In this document: positions 34,686-47,109 of the stretch, one piece after another | Layout: the number at the start of each line of letters is the position of its first letter | Numbering within the stretch: position 1 is the stretch's first letter | Assembly (NCBI GenBank): GCA_958510825.1 | Contig: OY294046.1 | Span: 47,411,794 to 47,475,793, forward strand | Length of the DNA stretch: 64,000 nucleotides | Source: Brachypterus glaber | Lineage: Eukaryota; Arthropoda; Insecta; Coleoptera; Kateretidae | Reading direction: 5' to 3' | Notes under the pieces: generated by a model | Seen by the model: the letters and a program-made list of their open reading frames with translations, nothing else | Databases searched by the model: none | What the model was told of the DNA's origin: nothing | Made by a program: the position numbers and the translations under genes

Positions 34686-35416
34686 CAGAGCGGTCCAAAA
34701 GTCACCCCCCCCTCTTAACTTTTGAACCAGTTGAGATATCGACTTCAAATTTGGAACTTTTAAATAAGACAACTTAAACTATCTTTTAACATATATTTAA
34801 TACTTTCAGCTCTTAAAATGTGGGCAGGGTGGCATGGGGGCACATTTTTTTAAACGGAAAGGGAGGTCGTGTAATACATCATTTTAAAGCTTATAAAATT
34901 CTCCATTTAACTTCATATTTTTAAATTAAAAAAAAAAACATTTTTGGGATTAAAATGGGGTTGAAAATGGATATTAATGTCAAAATTTCTCTAAAAAAAA
35001 AACAAATAATTTTTTAAAAATGCCTAATTTCATCATAAAAAAATGTTAATTATACTTTTAAACTAATTTTAGTTGACATAAATAAAAATTTATAAAAAAA
35101 AAACTTAAAAAATCGAATGTTTTAGCACAAAAAAATTGAAAAATCAAAACCATAAAAAACATTTTTAAAAAAATTAAAAATGTTAGTTTAAATATAGAAT
35201 ATTATAAGCTTTAAAATGATGTATCACACGACCTCCCTTTCCATTTAAAAAAATGTCCCGCCATGCCCCCCTGCCCACATTTTAAGAGCTGAAAATATCA
35301 AATATATGCTAAAAGATAGTTTCAGTTGTCTTATTTTAGAGTTCTAAATTTGAAGTCGATATCTCAACTCGTTCAAAAGTTAAAGGGGGGGGGGGGGTAA
35401 CTTTTGGACCGCACTG
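34686..35416. mobile_element. Mariner-type foldback, TA target (731 bp)
   Basis: TIRs CAGAGCGGTCCAAAAGT and (reverse) CAGTGCGGTCCAAAAGT, followed by C-runs (8 and 13). TA lies on both sides (34684-34685, 35417-35418). The arms pair through GAGATATCGACTTCAAATTT and ATAAGCTTTAAAATGATGTA. The CAG start and TA duplication fit Tc1/mariner. No transposase frame is present. Confidence 0.88.
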
Positions 35417-36449
35417 TATAAAAAGACTTTAAAAAAACAGGTCAATTATTTAAACTTGCCTAGCCATTTCGCACCTTATAGCTATAGTTCAAGATTTTTA
35501 ACGTCTTCTTGCTATAGTTAACTAAACTATTAAAAAGTCATTTTGAACCAAGGTAAACACAAGAAGAACCTTTAATACCAGACTTAAAGAACGAACACAT
35601 TGCAAAATGATTTTCTTATTTATAATAAAGTATATTGTATCATTGGGAGAAAAAGTGCAGCATATGTTTTATTGGCTACCAAATAGCCAATAAAACATAC
35701 TTCAGAAGTTCGTAAACAGTAAAATAAACTAATTATTTACAGACAAGCCCCAAAAACATTTTAAACAAAAAGAAAACGCGTTTAAAAGCAAACTTCAACC
35801 GGCAATAGATAATAAAACAAAACATGAAGAGTCTGGGTGTAATTTTTTATAATAATCCTGGGAAAAATATAAAAATGTGTTAAGTTAACACACACTTACC
35901 GTTACATTTTTGATGAAAGCTCTTCAGCTAAGTACTTGCCATTTGTCCCGCTTTTTTATTTATGTTGTGCTCTGCCTTATCATTTGTCTGCTACAATGTA
36001 ATGTATTTACATTAAACACACACAACTCTGCGATACTATCTATCTTGTAATGTAAACAAGTATTTATTTATGCCGCCGCGAGATTTAGTTTATTATTATC
36101 CATTAATTAGATTTAATGGACAGTAAATTATGTGGATTAACGTACAATACATACAATATTGTGTTAAAAAATTTAAAACTTATAGTATAAGTCTTATACT
36201 GCTCAGAGTGTAAATACACTCTGGATTCAATATTCGTACCCTAAGTTAAGATTTGAATCAAATACTTTAATCGTATAAACAAATATTATTTATTGTTAAA
36301 ATGATCGTTACAGATGTCATGAATAGTTAATATCTCGTAATTTTATTAGATTTGGAGTCTTTGTCGGACTAATTAAATTGAGTTGATTTCTTAAAGAAAA
36401 TACCGTCACATAAATTTAACATTGACTTAATTTATTGTTTTAAAAATCC
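35417..36449. other. AT-rich stretch with one perfect hairpin
   Basis: A 15-bp perfect stem lies at 35663-35699 (TATGTTTTATTGGCT, 7-nt loop). Nothing else is recognised. Confidence 0.5.
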
Positions 36450-37592
36450 TGTATAAGGACAATTAACGAGTTACCGCTACATATTAGAGCTAAGCTGCTT
36501 ATAATGTTTGCAGATGATACATCGATTGTGGTCTCAGCAAAGTCCATCGCAGAGCTTAAACTACTCTTAACACAAGTTGTCCTAGATTTTATAGTGGTGC
36601 AAAAAAAATGAGCTAATTCTAAACGTGGACAAGACCGTATGTATATATTTCCGAAACAGTACACGCTCAGAATAAGAAACTACGTTATTGGATATCAATG
36701 CTGGAAATTATAAAATTTATTCGTCAGAAAGCTCTAAATTTCTAGGCATAAACTTGGATAGCAATCTGATATGGACAAGCCATATTGACATGATTTCTAA
36801 AAAAATTAATAAGTCTTTTTTTGCTATTTCTCGGATTAAGTCCATTCTAGACCAACATGCCCTAATTAACATCTACTACTCTTTGGTATATAGTCATATC
36901 TCATATAATATAATATTGTGGGGCAACTCCGCAACCAGCAACAGAATATTTATACAACAAAAACGAATAATAAGACTTATATTTAACCTAGATTTTAGGG
37001 AATCTTGCAGGAGTACATTTGTCGAAAAGCGAATTATGACTGTACCTTGCATATATATATATTTAAAATAATACTGTTTGTCAAAAGTAATATAGGTAAA
37101 TTCAAACATGGTTTTCTGATGAGGCATAGAGAGCTTTTATCTATACCTAAACACAAATCCGCTTTATATGAAACTTCGCCCTCATATAGCGGGATTATAT
37201 TATATAACAAATTGCCGTTAGCAATAAAAATTATCAATGAATTTAATAATTTTAAGAACAAATTAAAATGCTTTCTTTTACGAAAAGGATATTATAAAGT
37301 GGATGATTTTTTAAATGATGATTTTTTAAATGATAATTAGATAAACGCCGCATTTTCTTCTTTCTTTTTTTGTATTGTTTTCTATGTCATGTTAGTTATT
37401 ACCGTTATATTAATCTATTGTTCATTTACATTACATGTTATATGTTGTGATTAGCGTTATATTTACTTATTTATTTATTATTTATTTACATTATATGTTA
37501 TATGTTGTACTTACGTAATATTTATAACCTTTTGACTTGTATATCCATCAAATGATGGCAAAAATACCAAATAAACATTTCATTTCATTTCA
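36450..37592 (+). pseudogene. 5'-truncated LINE with broken RT and (CATTT)n tail
   Basis: The first segment (about 36450-36612) reads ELPLHIRAKLL then FADDTSIVVSAKS, the RT catalytic FADD box. A frameshift gives NELILNVDKTVCIYF. Another frame (36688-37071) carries KFLGINLDSNLIWTSHID, YYSLVYSHISYNIILWG and QKRIIRLIF, the conserved C-terminal RT region of Jockey-like LINEs. The last frame continues to 37340 with FKNKLKCFLL. At least three frameshifts break it. After about 230 bp of 3' UTR it ends in a CATTTCATTTCATTT tail at 37577-37592, as many LINEs do. The endonuclease and the upstream RT are absent, typical of 5' truncation during target-primed insertion. It cannot make a functional protein. 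Confidence 0.92.
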
Positions 37593-37594
37593 TG

Positions 37595-38614
37595 CAAAAA
37601 TTCAGATATTATTCAGTTTTGCTCAGTGTTTGTTCGTGTCAACTAAAAAGTACCCAGTGAAAATGTAATGAATAATTTTGAGAATTATTCTTAAATTAAA
37701 AATAGTTAGAAAATATTTTTAATATTTTCCGTCTTAAACTTTGAAAGATTTTGGGACTTGTAATATCTGAGTTAAAAATAATTACATAATTTTGGACACT
37801 TATTGTTGGTATTTACACTGATTTAGTTTAGTAATATTTAATGGTAAACTACTGTAATGATTATAATACGAGGAAATATTAGAATGTAGAATCTTTGCAT
37901 AGAAGTAGAACTAGTAAGAAAATATCTTTTTTCACCACCAGCCTAAAAGCACATCTTTATTACTGTTCTTTTCATTGGTAGAAATATTATTTCTCTACCT
38001 ATGACGTCAGAGGTTCTAAAAATAATTGCACCATGGTTAATAATGAATTTTTATTCAGCTGTTTTGGCATCTGACGTTTCACTTTCTATTAAATCACGTT
38101 GCTATTTACAAGTGTCTTTAGGCACCAAATTTATTTATTGCATGATAAATTAAAAAATATTAACTAAATTAGTACCTTTAATATATGTTTTACAAAAAAC
38201 ATTTCAAAAAGTGAAAATCATTGGTGCATCATATTCAACCATAGATTATACAACCCATATATTACCGTAAGGATCATAGATTACTAGAGGTACAACCCCG
38301 ATATATCGATTTTTGAGGCAATAGATTCTCCCTCACAGTTTTCGCCTGTCCCCTTATATCTGGGGGAGTACCAGAATCATCACTTATATATATTTTTATA
38401 TATTTTATATATTTTATCACACTTAACACGAAAACACTTTCTAACTTAATAATTTTAGCAGATCACCAGAAAATTTCTACCAGAAATGTCAAGTTTTCAT
38501 TTGTTTTTTTAATGGCCGCGAACTACCAGCGTGATATTTTAAATTTATAAGCTTTTTCATTAAATTTTAGTAAAATAAATAAATAAATAGCTAATTAATT
38601 GTACTGGTAGTGAA
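37595..38614. other. AT-rich stretch, nothing recognised
   Basis: A TATATATTTTTA run lies near 38383-38412. No gene or bounded element is seen. Confidence 0.4.
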
Positions 38615-39370
38615 AAAAATACTATATTTAGATAGATTTAACATTTTAGACCGCGTCTTGCGGGCTTCGCGCTGGCGCGCTCATGCCGCAATTTGACGCA
38701 GGTCAAAAATGTTAAACTTCTAATAAATAATGTACTATTTTCTTCAAGGGTACTAAAATGTTCATATTTTATAACTGGTTAGAAGTAATCTATTTTTTTT
38801 TACAGTAAAAAAATGAGTTAATTGTTTTACGCCGTAAAAAAAGTTAGTTAGCAAAACCACCACTGGCGGCAGCACTCTTTGACTTTGATGACAGCCATAC
38901 TTCAAACTTGTTTGTTTATTATGTAAACAGGTGGTTGACTCGAGATTCTGTGCAAAAACCTTGTGTGAAATTTATTAAAAATGATTGAAGAAGAATATAT
39001 GATTTATACACCTACAAATCTCTCCGAAATTGCAAATGTTACATTAGACAAGTTACCATCGAAATCGCGAAAAGTGTACGATTAGCCTACGAAAAAAAAT
39101 TAAAATAAGCTAAAGAAGGTTTAAGTTTATTTCAAAAGGGTTTTATTGGCATATTTTAATAAAAAAACATACTTTATTACTGAATAAATTAAATTCAAAA
39201 TTTAATATTTAAAAAAATATATATAGAATGCTTGAAGAAAAAATAGTATATTTCACTCAGAGGAAAAGTGCTTTTTTTACTTGTCTATAGTTTCCGGACT
39301 CCGCTTCGCGTCGTCCGTAAATTCAGAGTAGTAAAAAAAAGCTTCACTTTTAGTAAAAAAATATACTATT
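38615..39370 (+). mobile_element. Hairpin-bounded composite unit
   Basis: The left boundary is a hairpin (about 38615-38745) whose AT-rich stem (ATTTAACATTTT, GACC) closes on a GC-rich inner stem GCGTC..GCGG and tip near CGCGCTGGCGCG. The right boundary is a second hairpin (39242-39370) with AATAGTATATTT arms and tip CTCCGCTTCGCGTC. Between them, TACTATTTTCTTCAAG (38733-38748) faces CTTGAAGAAAAAATAGTA (39231-39248) as inverted repeats. The enclosed sequence holds the peptide fragment at 38981. The superfamily cannot be assigned. Confidence 0.55.
38981..39085 (+). pseudogene. Short tyrosine-recombinase-like N-terminal fragment
   Basis: An AAAATG-started frame of 34 codons has an acidic N-terminus (MIEEEYMIYTPTN), then LDKLPSKSRKVYD and a stop. 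Shifting frame after the stop continues LAYEKKLK. The pattern LPxKSxxxY...AYExF is what I recall from the core-binding domain of Crypton-type and related tyrosine recombinases (and the animal proteins derived from them). That is a resemblance from memory, not a search. Catalytic R-H-R-Y residues lie far downstream in that family and are absent. The AT-rich sequence upstream contains an ordinary-looking leader, with a stretch of higher GC (GGCGGCAGCACTC at about 38871). Treat it as a captured or leftover first-exon-like piece in a MITE-like unit, not a working gene. Confidence 0.35.
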
Positions 39371-40509
39371 ACATGTATTTGAAGAGTTTAGTCACATTTA
39401 TTTAATATATTATTCTTAAGCTAAGAAGCTATTGTTTTAATTTGTTTCCAAAGCTTCGTCTTACTAGAGCTTACGGCTGCCGAATAAATTGGTAACGGGT
39501 AGCTCGGCTATACTTTAACTACAGTGCGAATATAAAGTGCCAAACAATTTTAAAAGAAAATACTCTTCGTTTGAAGCGACAAGCCTATGTGATTGCTACG
39601 TACAACAGATCGGTGGCCAGTAAAACGCACATAGCTTTCTTGCATTTTACTCATCGCTAATGCCAGTTTTGCATTAAAAAGTGTTCGGCACTTTATAATC
39701 GCACGGTATACAATATAAGATTGTCCTAAGAAAACGACCAGCAAGCATTTTACTGATTAAGTACTGTGCTCGCCTTCAGCTTACAAGATCATTCAACATT
39801 TTTTTGTCATTTTTTTTCATACAAAGTTTTGTTCAAGTGGGTGTAGAAACACCAAATGCATTGTTGGTCGTACATAACAGTTTTTTTATATTTAGGACAA
39901 AGCGTATATTTTCTGATTCTAATTATTTTACGTACGTCCCTGCTTATCTAATTAAACCCAGAATCATACCATTAAAAGCTTTATTATTGCCATACCATTT
40001 TTGAGCTTTTTAACATATTTTACTTCCATAAACGCCAGAAATAATAAAAATGTCTGCACATATAAAACTTCAAAGAACGTGCCCAGCCTTCGCAATAATA
40101 TTTATAACTCTGAATGACATTTTATTATTTCTCTTAGTCCTTTTTAATGTTTAATTCTTTTAATGTTTTAATTTTTACAAAAAAAAAAGTTTTGCTGTTC
40201 GTAGACTTCTACATATTTCATTTAACAACATGTTGTTAAGTCAAATATGCAAGAATGCTGCAGCATTTATCAAACGAATCATATTCAATAATATATCAAT
40301 GATGTGATTCACGACATTGCTATTTTTAAAAAATATTCGCCTGCGGCGCTGAAAATAGAATTTATCTTTTCCTCTTTTTCTAATTGAACTTTTTTTGTTT
40401 CAGGTTAGTATCCAGCTTTGAACTGAAAGCTTACAATAATTTTGATACTGAGTAAGTTTATTCACTAAGAAATCTGTTTTAACAATCATTACACTGTTCA
40501 ACACTCAAA
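39371..40509. other. AT-rich stretch, nothing recognised
   Basis: Frames at 39550-39744 and 39804-40004 show no domain. No RNA or bounded repeat is seen. Confidence 0.4.
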
Positions 40510-40632
40510 AATTTGCCAACACCATTTTAGTTGCATCTGGCTATATTTGATGCGCTGATTTCGGAGCATTTTTTCCTTTTTCTCGATCAGCTCGTTTTTT
40601 TGAGATATATCGTGTTTTTTGCCCATAGTTCT
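40510..40632 (+). repeat. Dispersed repeat (inverted pair at 48248)
   Basis: CTGGCTATATTTGATGCGCT, TTTTCCTTTTTCTCG, AGCTCGTTTTTTTGAGATAT and TTTTTTGCCC are matched in reverse complement and order at 48248-48372. Confidence 0.75.
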
Positions 40633-41252
40633 AGTAAACAAAAAATAATTTAGGTCTAGTTATTTTTTTTTGCCGTGGGTTGATTCACTATTAGTGGGGC
40701 TCTAAGCCAAAGAAAGCGGATTTAAAATACATTTAATAATTTGTTTTTAATAGGCTTCTAAATTAAAAAAAAATAGTTTTTTTCGCATTTTTTCGATATA
40801 TTTTGATAAAATTCGATAGGTTTCGACGTGCTGATTCCAAAAATATAGGCATATAGTACCTCAGATTAATATTTTGGAAAATATGAGCAAAAGGAAAAAA
40901 ATTATTAGTTTTTCCTATTTAAAAATAAAATCCCGACGTTATGGGCCAAAACAGACGACGGATTCGTGTTCAACGTCCAAAAATACACCTAGAAAACCAT
41001 TTCTGATCCACGTCAACCGACAGAAAAAAATTGTGGTCCTGTGTAATTAAAAGTCCTGTGTAATTAATCATTTTAGTCACTACTGTTTAATAGCAGAATA
41101 TTTTTTCTGCGTGTATATAAATGTTTTTTTTTTGAAACAAAAGAAGCATTACTTTAGTTCGAGTCTCCTAAACACTTACTCTAGATAGCACTTTAACAGT
41201 TTTCACAATAATGCTCTATATATAAAAAAAAAGAAAAAAGAAAAACTTGGCT
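40633..41252. other. AT-rich stretch, nothing recognised
   Basis: No gene or bounded element seen. Confidence 0.4.
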
Positions 41253-41427
41253 CATGGCGCTTCAGCCTTAAGTGCATTAACGTAACTTCGCCCTGTCCCA
41301 TGTTTGGAACATGTTTTTATTATTGTTGAAATTCAGTGCATGTGCCAGTAAATTCCATTAAAAAAATGTTTTTAAGATGGGGCAGGGTTAAGTTATGTTA
41401 ATCCGCAGTCAAGGCTTAAGTGCCATG
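41253..41427. mobile_element. Short inverted-repeat MITE
   Basis: CATGGCGCTTCAGCCTTAA...CCCTGTCCCAT on the left faces the complement of CATGGCACTTAAGCCTTGA...CCCTGCCCCAT on the right. The arms are about 50 bp. No target duplication is clear. Confidence 0.72.
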
Positions 41428-42335
41428 TGATATCGTACTAGTTCTATTTTATTTTACTTTCAGTACATGCGTATGAAATCCTCTAAAAATACGGTGTTAT
41501 TTCTCATGGGTGTAGTATAGTGTTTCAGTAAATATAGTCCACGCTGGGTTGATTGAAAGATAATGCACTCGTTTTGCCAAAAAGGAAAATTCGTTCCACG
41601 AAAACAGACACACAAAAGTATTGTTTAAGTTATGGCTGTGTTGATATTTATGCTAAAACCACAACGGAACATCGTGTTTACACTGAAAAACTTTTCTTAC
41701 TGCAAAAAATATTTATTTGCAGGTCTTTTTTTTGCGCAATATTAGTTTATAGTTTGGGAGAACGAGTTATTTAAAATACTGCTGATAAGAAATACTTTTC
41801 CCTATAGTTTTTTCGGAAACCAAAAAATGAGAAAAAAGTAAATACTGCTCCAATAAAATAATACTTTCCCCTGTAGTCCTAGGTTCATTAAAATCAAAAA
41901 CGAAAAAAATTTAAAAATAAAACAAATTATTTCTTTTTAAGTTTCTTTTTTCATAGTCGTAGAGATGTATGACATGAAGTTTTAAATTAATCATAATTTA
42001 TGCAAAATACATCTCTCGGTAATGATATTAAAACGCAATAATTCATTTTACTACAGCCCATCATTTCCGTTTTAAAAATAATTGGTAATAAATTATCTGT
42101 GCTTTTAAATAAAGTTTTTAAAAGTTCTTATATCTATCATTGATTATTTAGGATACATTTTTTATTAATCATTTAAAGAAAGTCGTTAATTATTTAAAAA
42201 ATAATTTTATACATGAAATAATTAAAGTTCAAAGAAGTGTTAAAAAACTCAATTTAGGCCATACCTGACTTTGCTGACGAAGCCGTCGATATTTTAGAAT
42301 TAGATGTAGGAAATAAAATATTTATCCATAATACC
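41428..42335. other. AT-rich stretch with a repeat also at 52.5 kb
   Basis: At about 41830-41905, AATAATACTTTCCCCTGTAG and CCTAGGTT, then AAAATCAAAAACGAAAAAA, recur at about 52530-52600 in the same orientation. The 73-codon frame at 41553-41774 has no recognised domain. Confidence 0.5.
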
Positions 42336-42338
42336 TAA

Positions 42339-42478
42339 GGGAACATTCAAGTATTACGTAACGCTCCTAGGGGGGGGTCATTTTTGCAGTGTTACGCCCA
42401 TGTTAATGGTATAGGAAAATAGCATTACAGGGGAGGGGGTCCAAAATGATCAAAATTTGCGTTACGTAATACTTTCCC
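42339..42478. mobile_element. PIF/Harbinger-type MITE, TAA duplication
   Basis: A 140-bp element: GGGAACATTCAAGTATTACG on the left, and (reverse) GGGAAAGTATTACGTAACGC on the right. Both lead into G-runs (GGGGGGGGTC, complement of GACCCCCTCCCC). TAA flanks it at 42336-42338 and 42479-42481. A relative lies at about 50225-50350. Confidence 0.85.
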
Positions 42479-42541
42479 TAATACAAAAAAAATAAAATTT
42501 CAAGTCTCTGTGTCAAACTGTTCATGAAATAACGTAGTGTA

Positions 42542-42646
42542 AATATGTATTGCAAGCGATTTGCACCTTTAAGACTATGTAAAATTCCTGATAGTGTAAA
42601 GTTTCTTGGTCTAATTTTAGATCCTAATCTCATCTGGGTATCCTAA
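42542..42646 (+). pseudogene. LINE reverse transcriptase C-terminal scrap
   Basis: A 34-codon frame contains RLCKIPDSVKFLGLILDPNL followed by IW and a stop. The block VKFLGLxLDxxLxW is conserved in the thumb-proximal region of Jockey-type LINE RTs and parallels KFLGINLDSNLIW in the element at 36450. Nothing upstream or downstream in any frame extends it convincingly, so this is a remnant of a second, separate LINE insertion. Confidence 0.65.
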
Positions 42647-43158
42647 CCCTTATTTCAAAAAAATCTCAAAAAGTTCCGCAGCGTAAAACAACATGTAAAA
42701 AGCTTCTGGGGACAATGTAAGATCAGCTGCATGTCCTACATCAACTTTATTTTACCAAAATTACAAAAAATATTTGCTTTAGGTAACTTGATAAATTAGT
42801 TTAAAAAGATTGTATTACTGACTTGTTTAAACGAAATAAATTATCTTTGGTTCTTCCTGAAAGAATTTTTTTTTCAGTGTACAATAAACCTAAAGCCGCA
42901 TATCTCACAACAACGTAGACAAATACATTGTAATACTCATATTGTAAGCACGACTCCGTCTTGTCTACCCATTCGTAAATAGATAAAATTGGAGTACCCT
43001 TACATTACTTGTTTTTGGTTTCTTTCCTGCTACCTTCAAGCAACTTTTATCATAAAGTTAAGTTTTAACAAAAACATCTGGAAACGTACAACCGATTCAG
43101 TATAATGGCCAAAATGAAATAGAAAAAAAGCAATAGGCTCAGTTTTCTGGGGTTTTTA
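42647..43158. other. AT-rich stretch, possibly degraded LINE remainder
   Basis: No frame longer than a few dozen codons. It may be the rest of the LINE scrap. Confidence 0.35.
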
Positions 43159-43160
43159 TA

Positions 43161-44240
43161 CACGGTGTATTTGAAATAGCGTGGGAAATTTTAACAGGTG
43201 ATTCTACATGATAAAATATGACAAAAAGTTCCTATAAATATATGTCTAAAAATGCGTCATAGGGGAGCTACGCCCCTTTGAAAGTGGCTAAAAAAATCGG
43301 TTTTTATTTAATAACTCAGAAACCCTTTGAGATATATCAACGAGGTTTTGCACGCCAACTAATCCTACCATGGCCCGTTTTTATTTGTTATTTTCATGTA
43401 CTTATTTCCAGGGCTGTGCGAAACGGGGGGGGGGGGGGGGCTTATCAGTTTTTTGTCCCAAACTTTTTTTTGCAATTTTATTTTTGAAATATGATTCCTC
43501 AGGTCAAAATACACAAAAAAGGTACTCTTGTTGTAATACTGTAGGATTAACCGTTTTCGAGAAAAATTCATTTGAAGTTGAAATTCCACGGTTCGAGGAC
43601 GAAAAATTAAATACTAAAATGTTAAAAACCAAAATTTTAATGATGCAGGGCGAATGTACATTAAAAACTAAGAAAAAAATCTCATATACAGGTACTTTCA
43701 AAAATCAATCCTAATGGAGCTATGGTCTCCTAAATATGCACCATTTTTAAAGGGCTATGGTAGCTTTAAAAACCTAAAATGTATGGAAACTTTTTCTTAG
43801 TTTTTGATGTAGAATAACATTGCATCATTAAAATTTTGGTTTTCGACATTTTAGTATTTAATTTTTCGTCCCCGAACCGTGAAATTTCACCTTCAAATGA
43901 ACTTTTCTCGAAAACGGTTAATCAAAAGTTACACAGAAAAAAGTTTGGGACAAAAAACTGATAAGGCCCCCCCGTTTCGCACACCTCTGGTTTAAATAAG
44001 TACGTGAAAATTACATACAAAGATGGGCCTTATTAGTATTAATTCACGTGCAAAACCTCGTTAACATATCTCAAAGGGTTCCTGAGTTATTAAATAAAAA
44101 CCGATTTTTTTAGCCAATTTCAAAGGGGTGTAGCTCCCTTATGACGCATTTTTAGACATATGTTGATAGGAACTTTTTGTCATATTTTATCATGTAGAAT
44201 CACCTGTTAAAATTTCCTACACTATTTCAAATACACCCTG
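43161..44240. mobile_element. 1.08-kb mariner-type foldback, TA target
   Basis: Ends CACGGTGTATTTGAAATAG and (reverse) CAGGGTGTATTTGAAATAG, with TA at 43159-43160 and 44241-44242. The arms pair over nearly their whole length (ACAGGTGATTCTACATGAT, GAGCTACGCCCCTTTGAAA), including poly-G (16 G at about 43425) versus poly-C (7) near 43970. Frames of 65-114 codons here (43278-43714) are arm readings. The 63734-64000 region is a distant relative. Confidence 0.88.
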
Positions 44241-44242
44241 TA

Positions 44243-47109
44243 TAATAAATACGATGAGGTGTATGTATGTCCTTCCAAACGTTTTTTTTTTTTATTTTCA
44301 TACTTGCCAGACAGCTAAATATCTGAAACTTGGCATATACGTCAGGAAACTGAGGCTGCTGATGAAAAAAGTCTAAAAATCAAAAAAAAAATCAAGGGGG
44401 CATGTGGGACAAAAAATAAATAAAGGTTATTTTTTCACAAAATTGGTGAAGGCGCCACTATTGAAAACTGTAGGGCTGTAATATGTAAAAAAAAGTGCGA
44501 GTGCTTGCGCAATAAGGGTTTCGTACGTAGAGGTTTTCTTTTTTGTGCCTCTATCTCCAACAGTTCTAGATGTAGCTTGTAACGATATAAATCGTCACTT
44601 TGTAATATAGCAAGGGTTAATTAAACTATTCGTTTACTTACGTTATAATTTATGTTTATTTTGTATATAAATAGTTACGTACGTACAGAACTATTTTGTA
44701 TCTGGGACTATTTGGTAGCAGGAACTGAATTCTAACCATATAAGTCTCTATTCCATAGTTCTACCTGAAAATAACATAAGGAAAACATAATTAGAATATG
44801 ATTTTTAATAATAAAGAATCATATGACTTATTTCTCTATAATACATTTGTCTATGGACTTACCTGGTTTTTATATGTTTCAGAGTCTATTGAGGGTTGGA
44901 TTTCACTGGCTTTCACCTGTAGCTTGTCTCTCCTGGAAAGTTTCGTATGTTTATTCCTTCGGGATAATCTAGAATTTGTTGAAAATAGTTTGCTGGAACT
45001 GCTCACTTAGATTCAGTATTTTGTTTATACTTAGTTCACAGGACACTTAGTATTCTGTTCGTATTTTTATTAGTTTTGCTGATAAACAATAAGTATTGTT
45101 TATATTTGTTTCTTAGGGTAATATTTTGAGGTTAGATATCACTAATACGGATTTATTAGGAAATATTCTTTTAATTAGTTATTATTTTTGGTGTAGTTTT
45201 CGTTACCTTTATTAGGAATCCTATACGGTAAAACTGTAGTTGATAATGACTTACATAGATGTCGCTAATAGTTCAGAAATAGGATTTTATTTACCTGAAG
45301 GGTTCATACTAGTGAATAAGGTCGATTTTCGCTCTTCTTAAAGCAACTCTGTACAATGGTGGTGTCATTTTGACGAGTGTTTATTTTCTGTAATCATCGA
45401 AGTAATCCTTCATGTATTTTTATTTAAAGTTAGTGAAAATGAATATTTAAACAATGCGGAAGATATTGTAACTGTTATTTTCTACAATTACGCATTTATA
45501 ACGTTTCGATGGACATCGAAGACTTAGTATGACACGTAAGTTAAGTTTTTCTGTTTCTTAGAATATTTCTGAGATATAATTATTGTTTTAGCACTATTAA
45601 TTAAGTACCATTACTAGACCATTAATTAATTAAGCACCATTAAGCACCATTAACCACCATTATTACTACATTACTAGACCATTAATTAATTACCATTTCT
45701 ATACCATTAATATGGAATTACATTAATTTAAGTTGAAGTTTATTTTGGTATATTTGATATACAAGTTCTCCGCATGGGGTGATGTTCTGTTGGAACATGG
45801 TTCTGTATTTTTCGGCATAGATAAATTCTATATGACCGTCTAGCAGACAATTTTATATTGGACATAATTTTCAAAAGTATATTTTATCCCGGACAACATT
45901 TTCAATCGTACATTTTATCCTGGAAGATGATTTTTCCAAAGTAGATGGGACAGCCTATTTTTTTTTCATTTGAGAAATGAATTCATCAGCATAGGGGAGA
46001 CTTGTACAGATGGAGACGATGGAATTCATACCTCATGGATTTTGCAGAAACCAGCTAAGTACTCATTCTAAAAACTTTTGAAAGCAATATTTCATATTTT
46101 TAAATTCTTTTATTTCAATATTCTTATAACTGTAAACTTTATCAGATCTGATATAGTATTGTTTAATACTATATGCCCTTCTGGCTTTTGTTCATTTTTA
46201 GGTACTTATTTTTTTTTAAACATTTAATCTCATTTATTAATTATTAAATATCATACTTTTGATTAAATGATTTCTAATTTAAGCATGACTTCTATACACT
46301 GCAAGAAATGATTGCTGTTTACATACATTTCTTGGTGCTTGCTGAACTTCATGTTTTCTTTATACATTTAAGTCGAATGATTTCTGAATTTAGTAATTTT
46401 TATTAAGATTTCTTTAATTATATCTTAATATAATTACACATATTTTTTTAGATATATTAATACATTACTTGATGTGCTTTCATTAAGTTTATTTTTAATA
46501 AATTTTTCAAATGAATTATCTTATTTTATTTAGGGGTTATATTTTCTCAAACTGAAAAGCTTAAGTATTCACACTAGGTTGTTACTTACCTAAAGGAGTA
46601 AAAGCTAAAGTAACTGGCGCCCCTAACAACATTAATCAATTCTTTCTATTTTTCCCTTGCCCATACCCATTGCTCCGCTGTCAAAACTAGCCGTTGGCAG
46701 TGAACGTATTAATTACGGTACAAGCTGAAAAAATCTTATGAATTGTTTTGTAGTGTATTTAACTGATCTTTCTTTTGGTTTAATTTTTCGTTTCATACGA
46801 TAAACGAGTTATCGATAAAAAATATGGTTTTGCCCCATACCCCACCGTGATATATTTTTTATGTTTATTTTAAACAAACATAGATAAATAAATTATTTAC
46901 CATCTATATTTTTTTCAGAATTTTATACATTTTTGAGATGGGGATCACTAAAAAAAAATTATTTAAATTTTATTTTTGATCTTAAGGCAAACAAAAAAAA
47001 AACTTAAAAAAAACAATTATACGTGTATATAGAGTATCCATGACTAGATTCTCGTTAATGCAATCTACTCGTATGCCAAATTTCATATTTCTAGGTTATA
47101 TAGTTCTTG
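44243..47109. other. Less repetitive stretch, possible LTR remnant
   Basis: ACCATTA-type blocks recur irregularly at 45596-45712. A TGGCGCCCCTAAC motif at about 46616 resembles an LTR-element primer binding site, and a TATATAAAT box lies near 44663, but no second LTR, target duplication or pol frame is present. The frame at 44798-45010 has no recognised domain. Confidence 0.35.

Noticed and set aside
35663..35699. microRNA precursor
   Set aside because: The stem is only 15 bp with a 7-nt loop, too short for a standard precursor.
43370..43714. 114-codon frame with a Gly run
   Set aside because: It lies in one arm of the 1.08-kb foldback. The Gly run is the poly-G tract.
46610..46640. LTR retrotransposon with TGGCGCCCC primer binding site
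   Set aside because: No paired LTR, no target duplication and no gag-pol frame. A 13-base motif alone is not enough.
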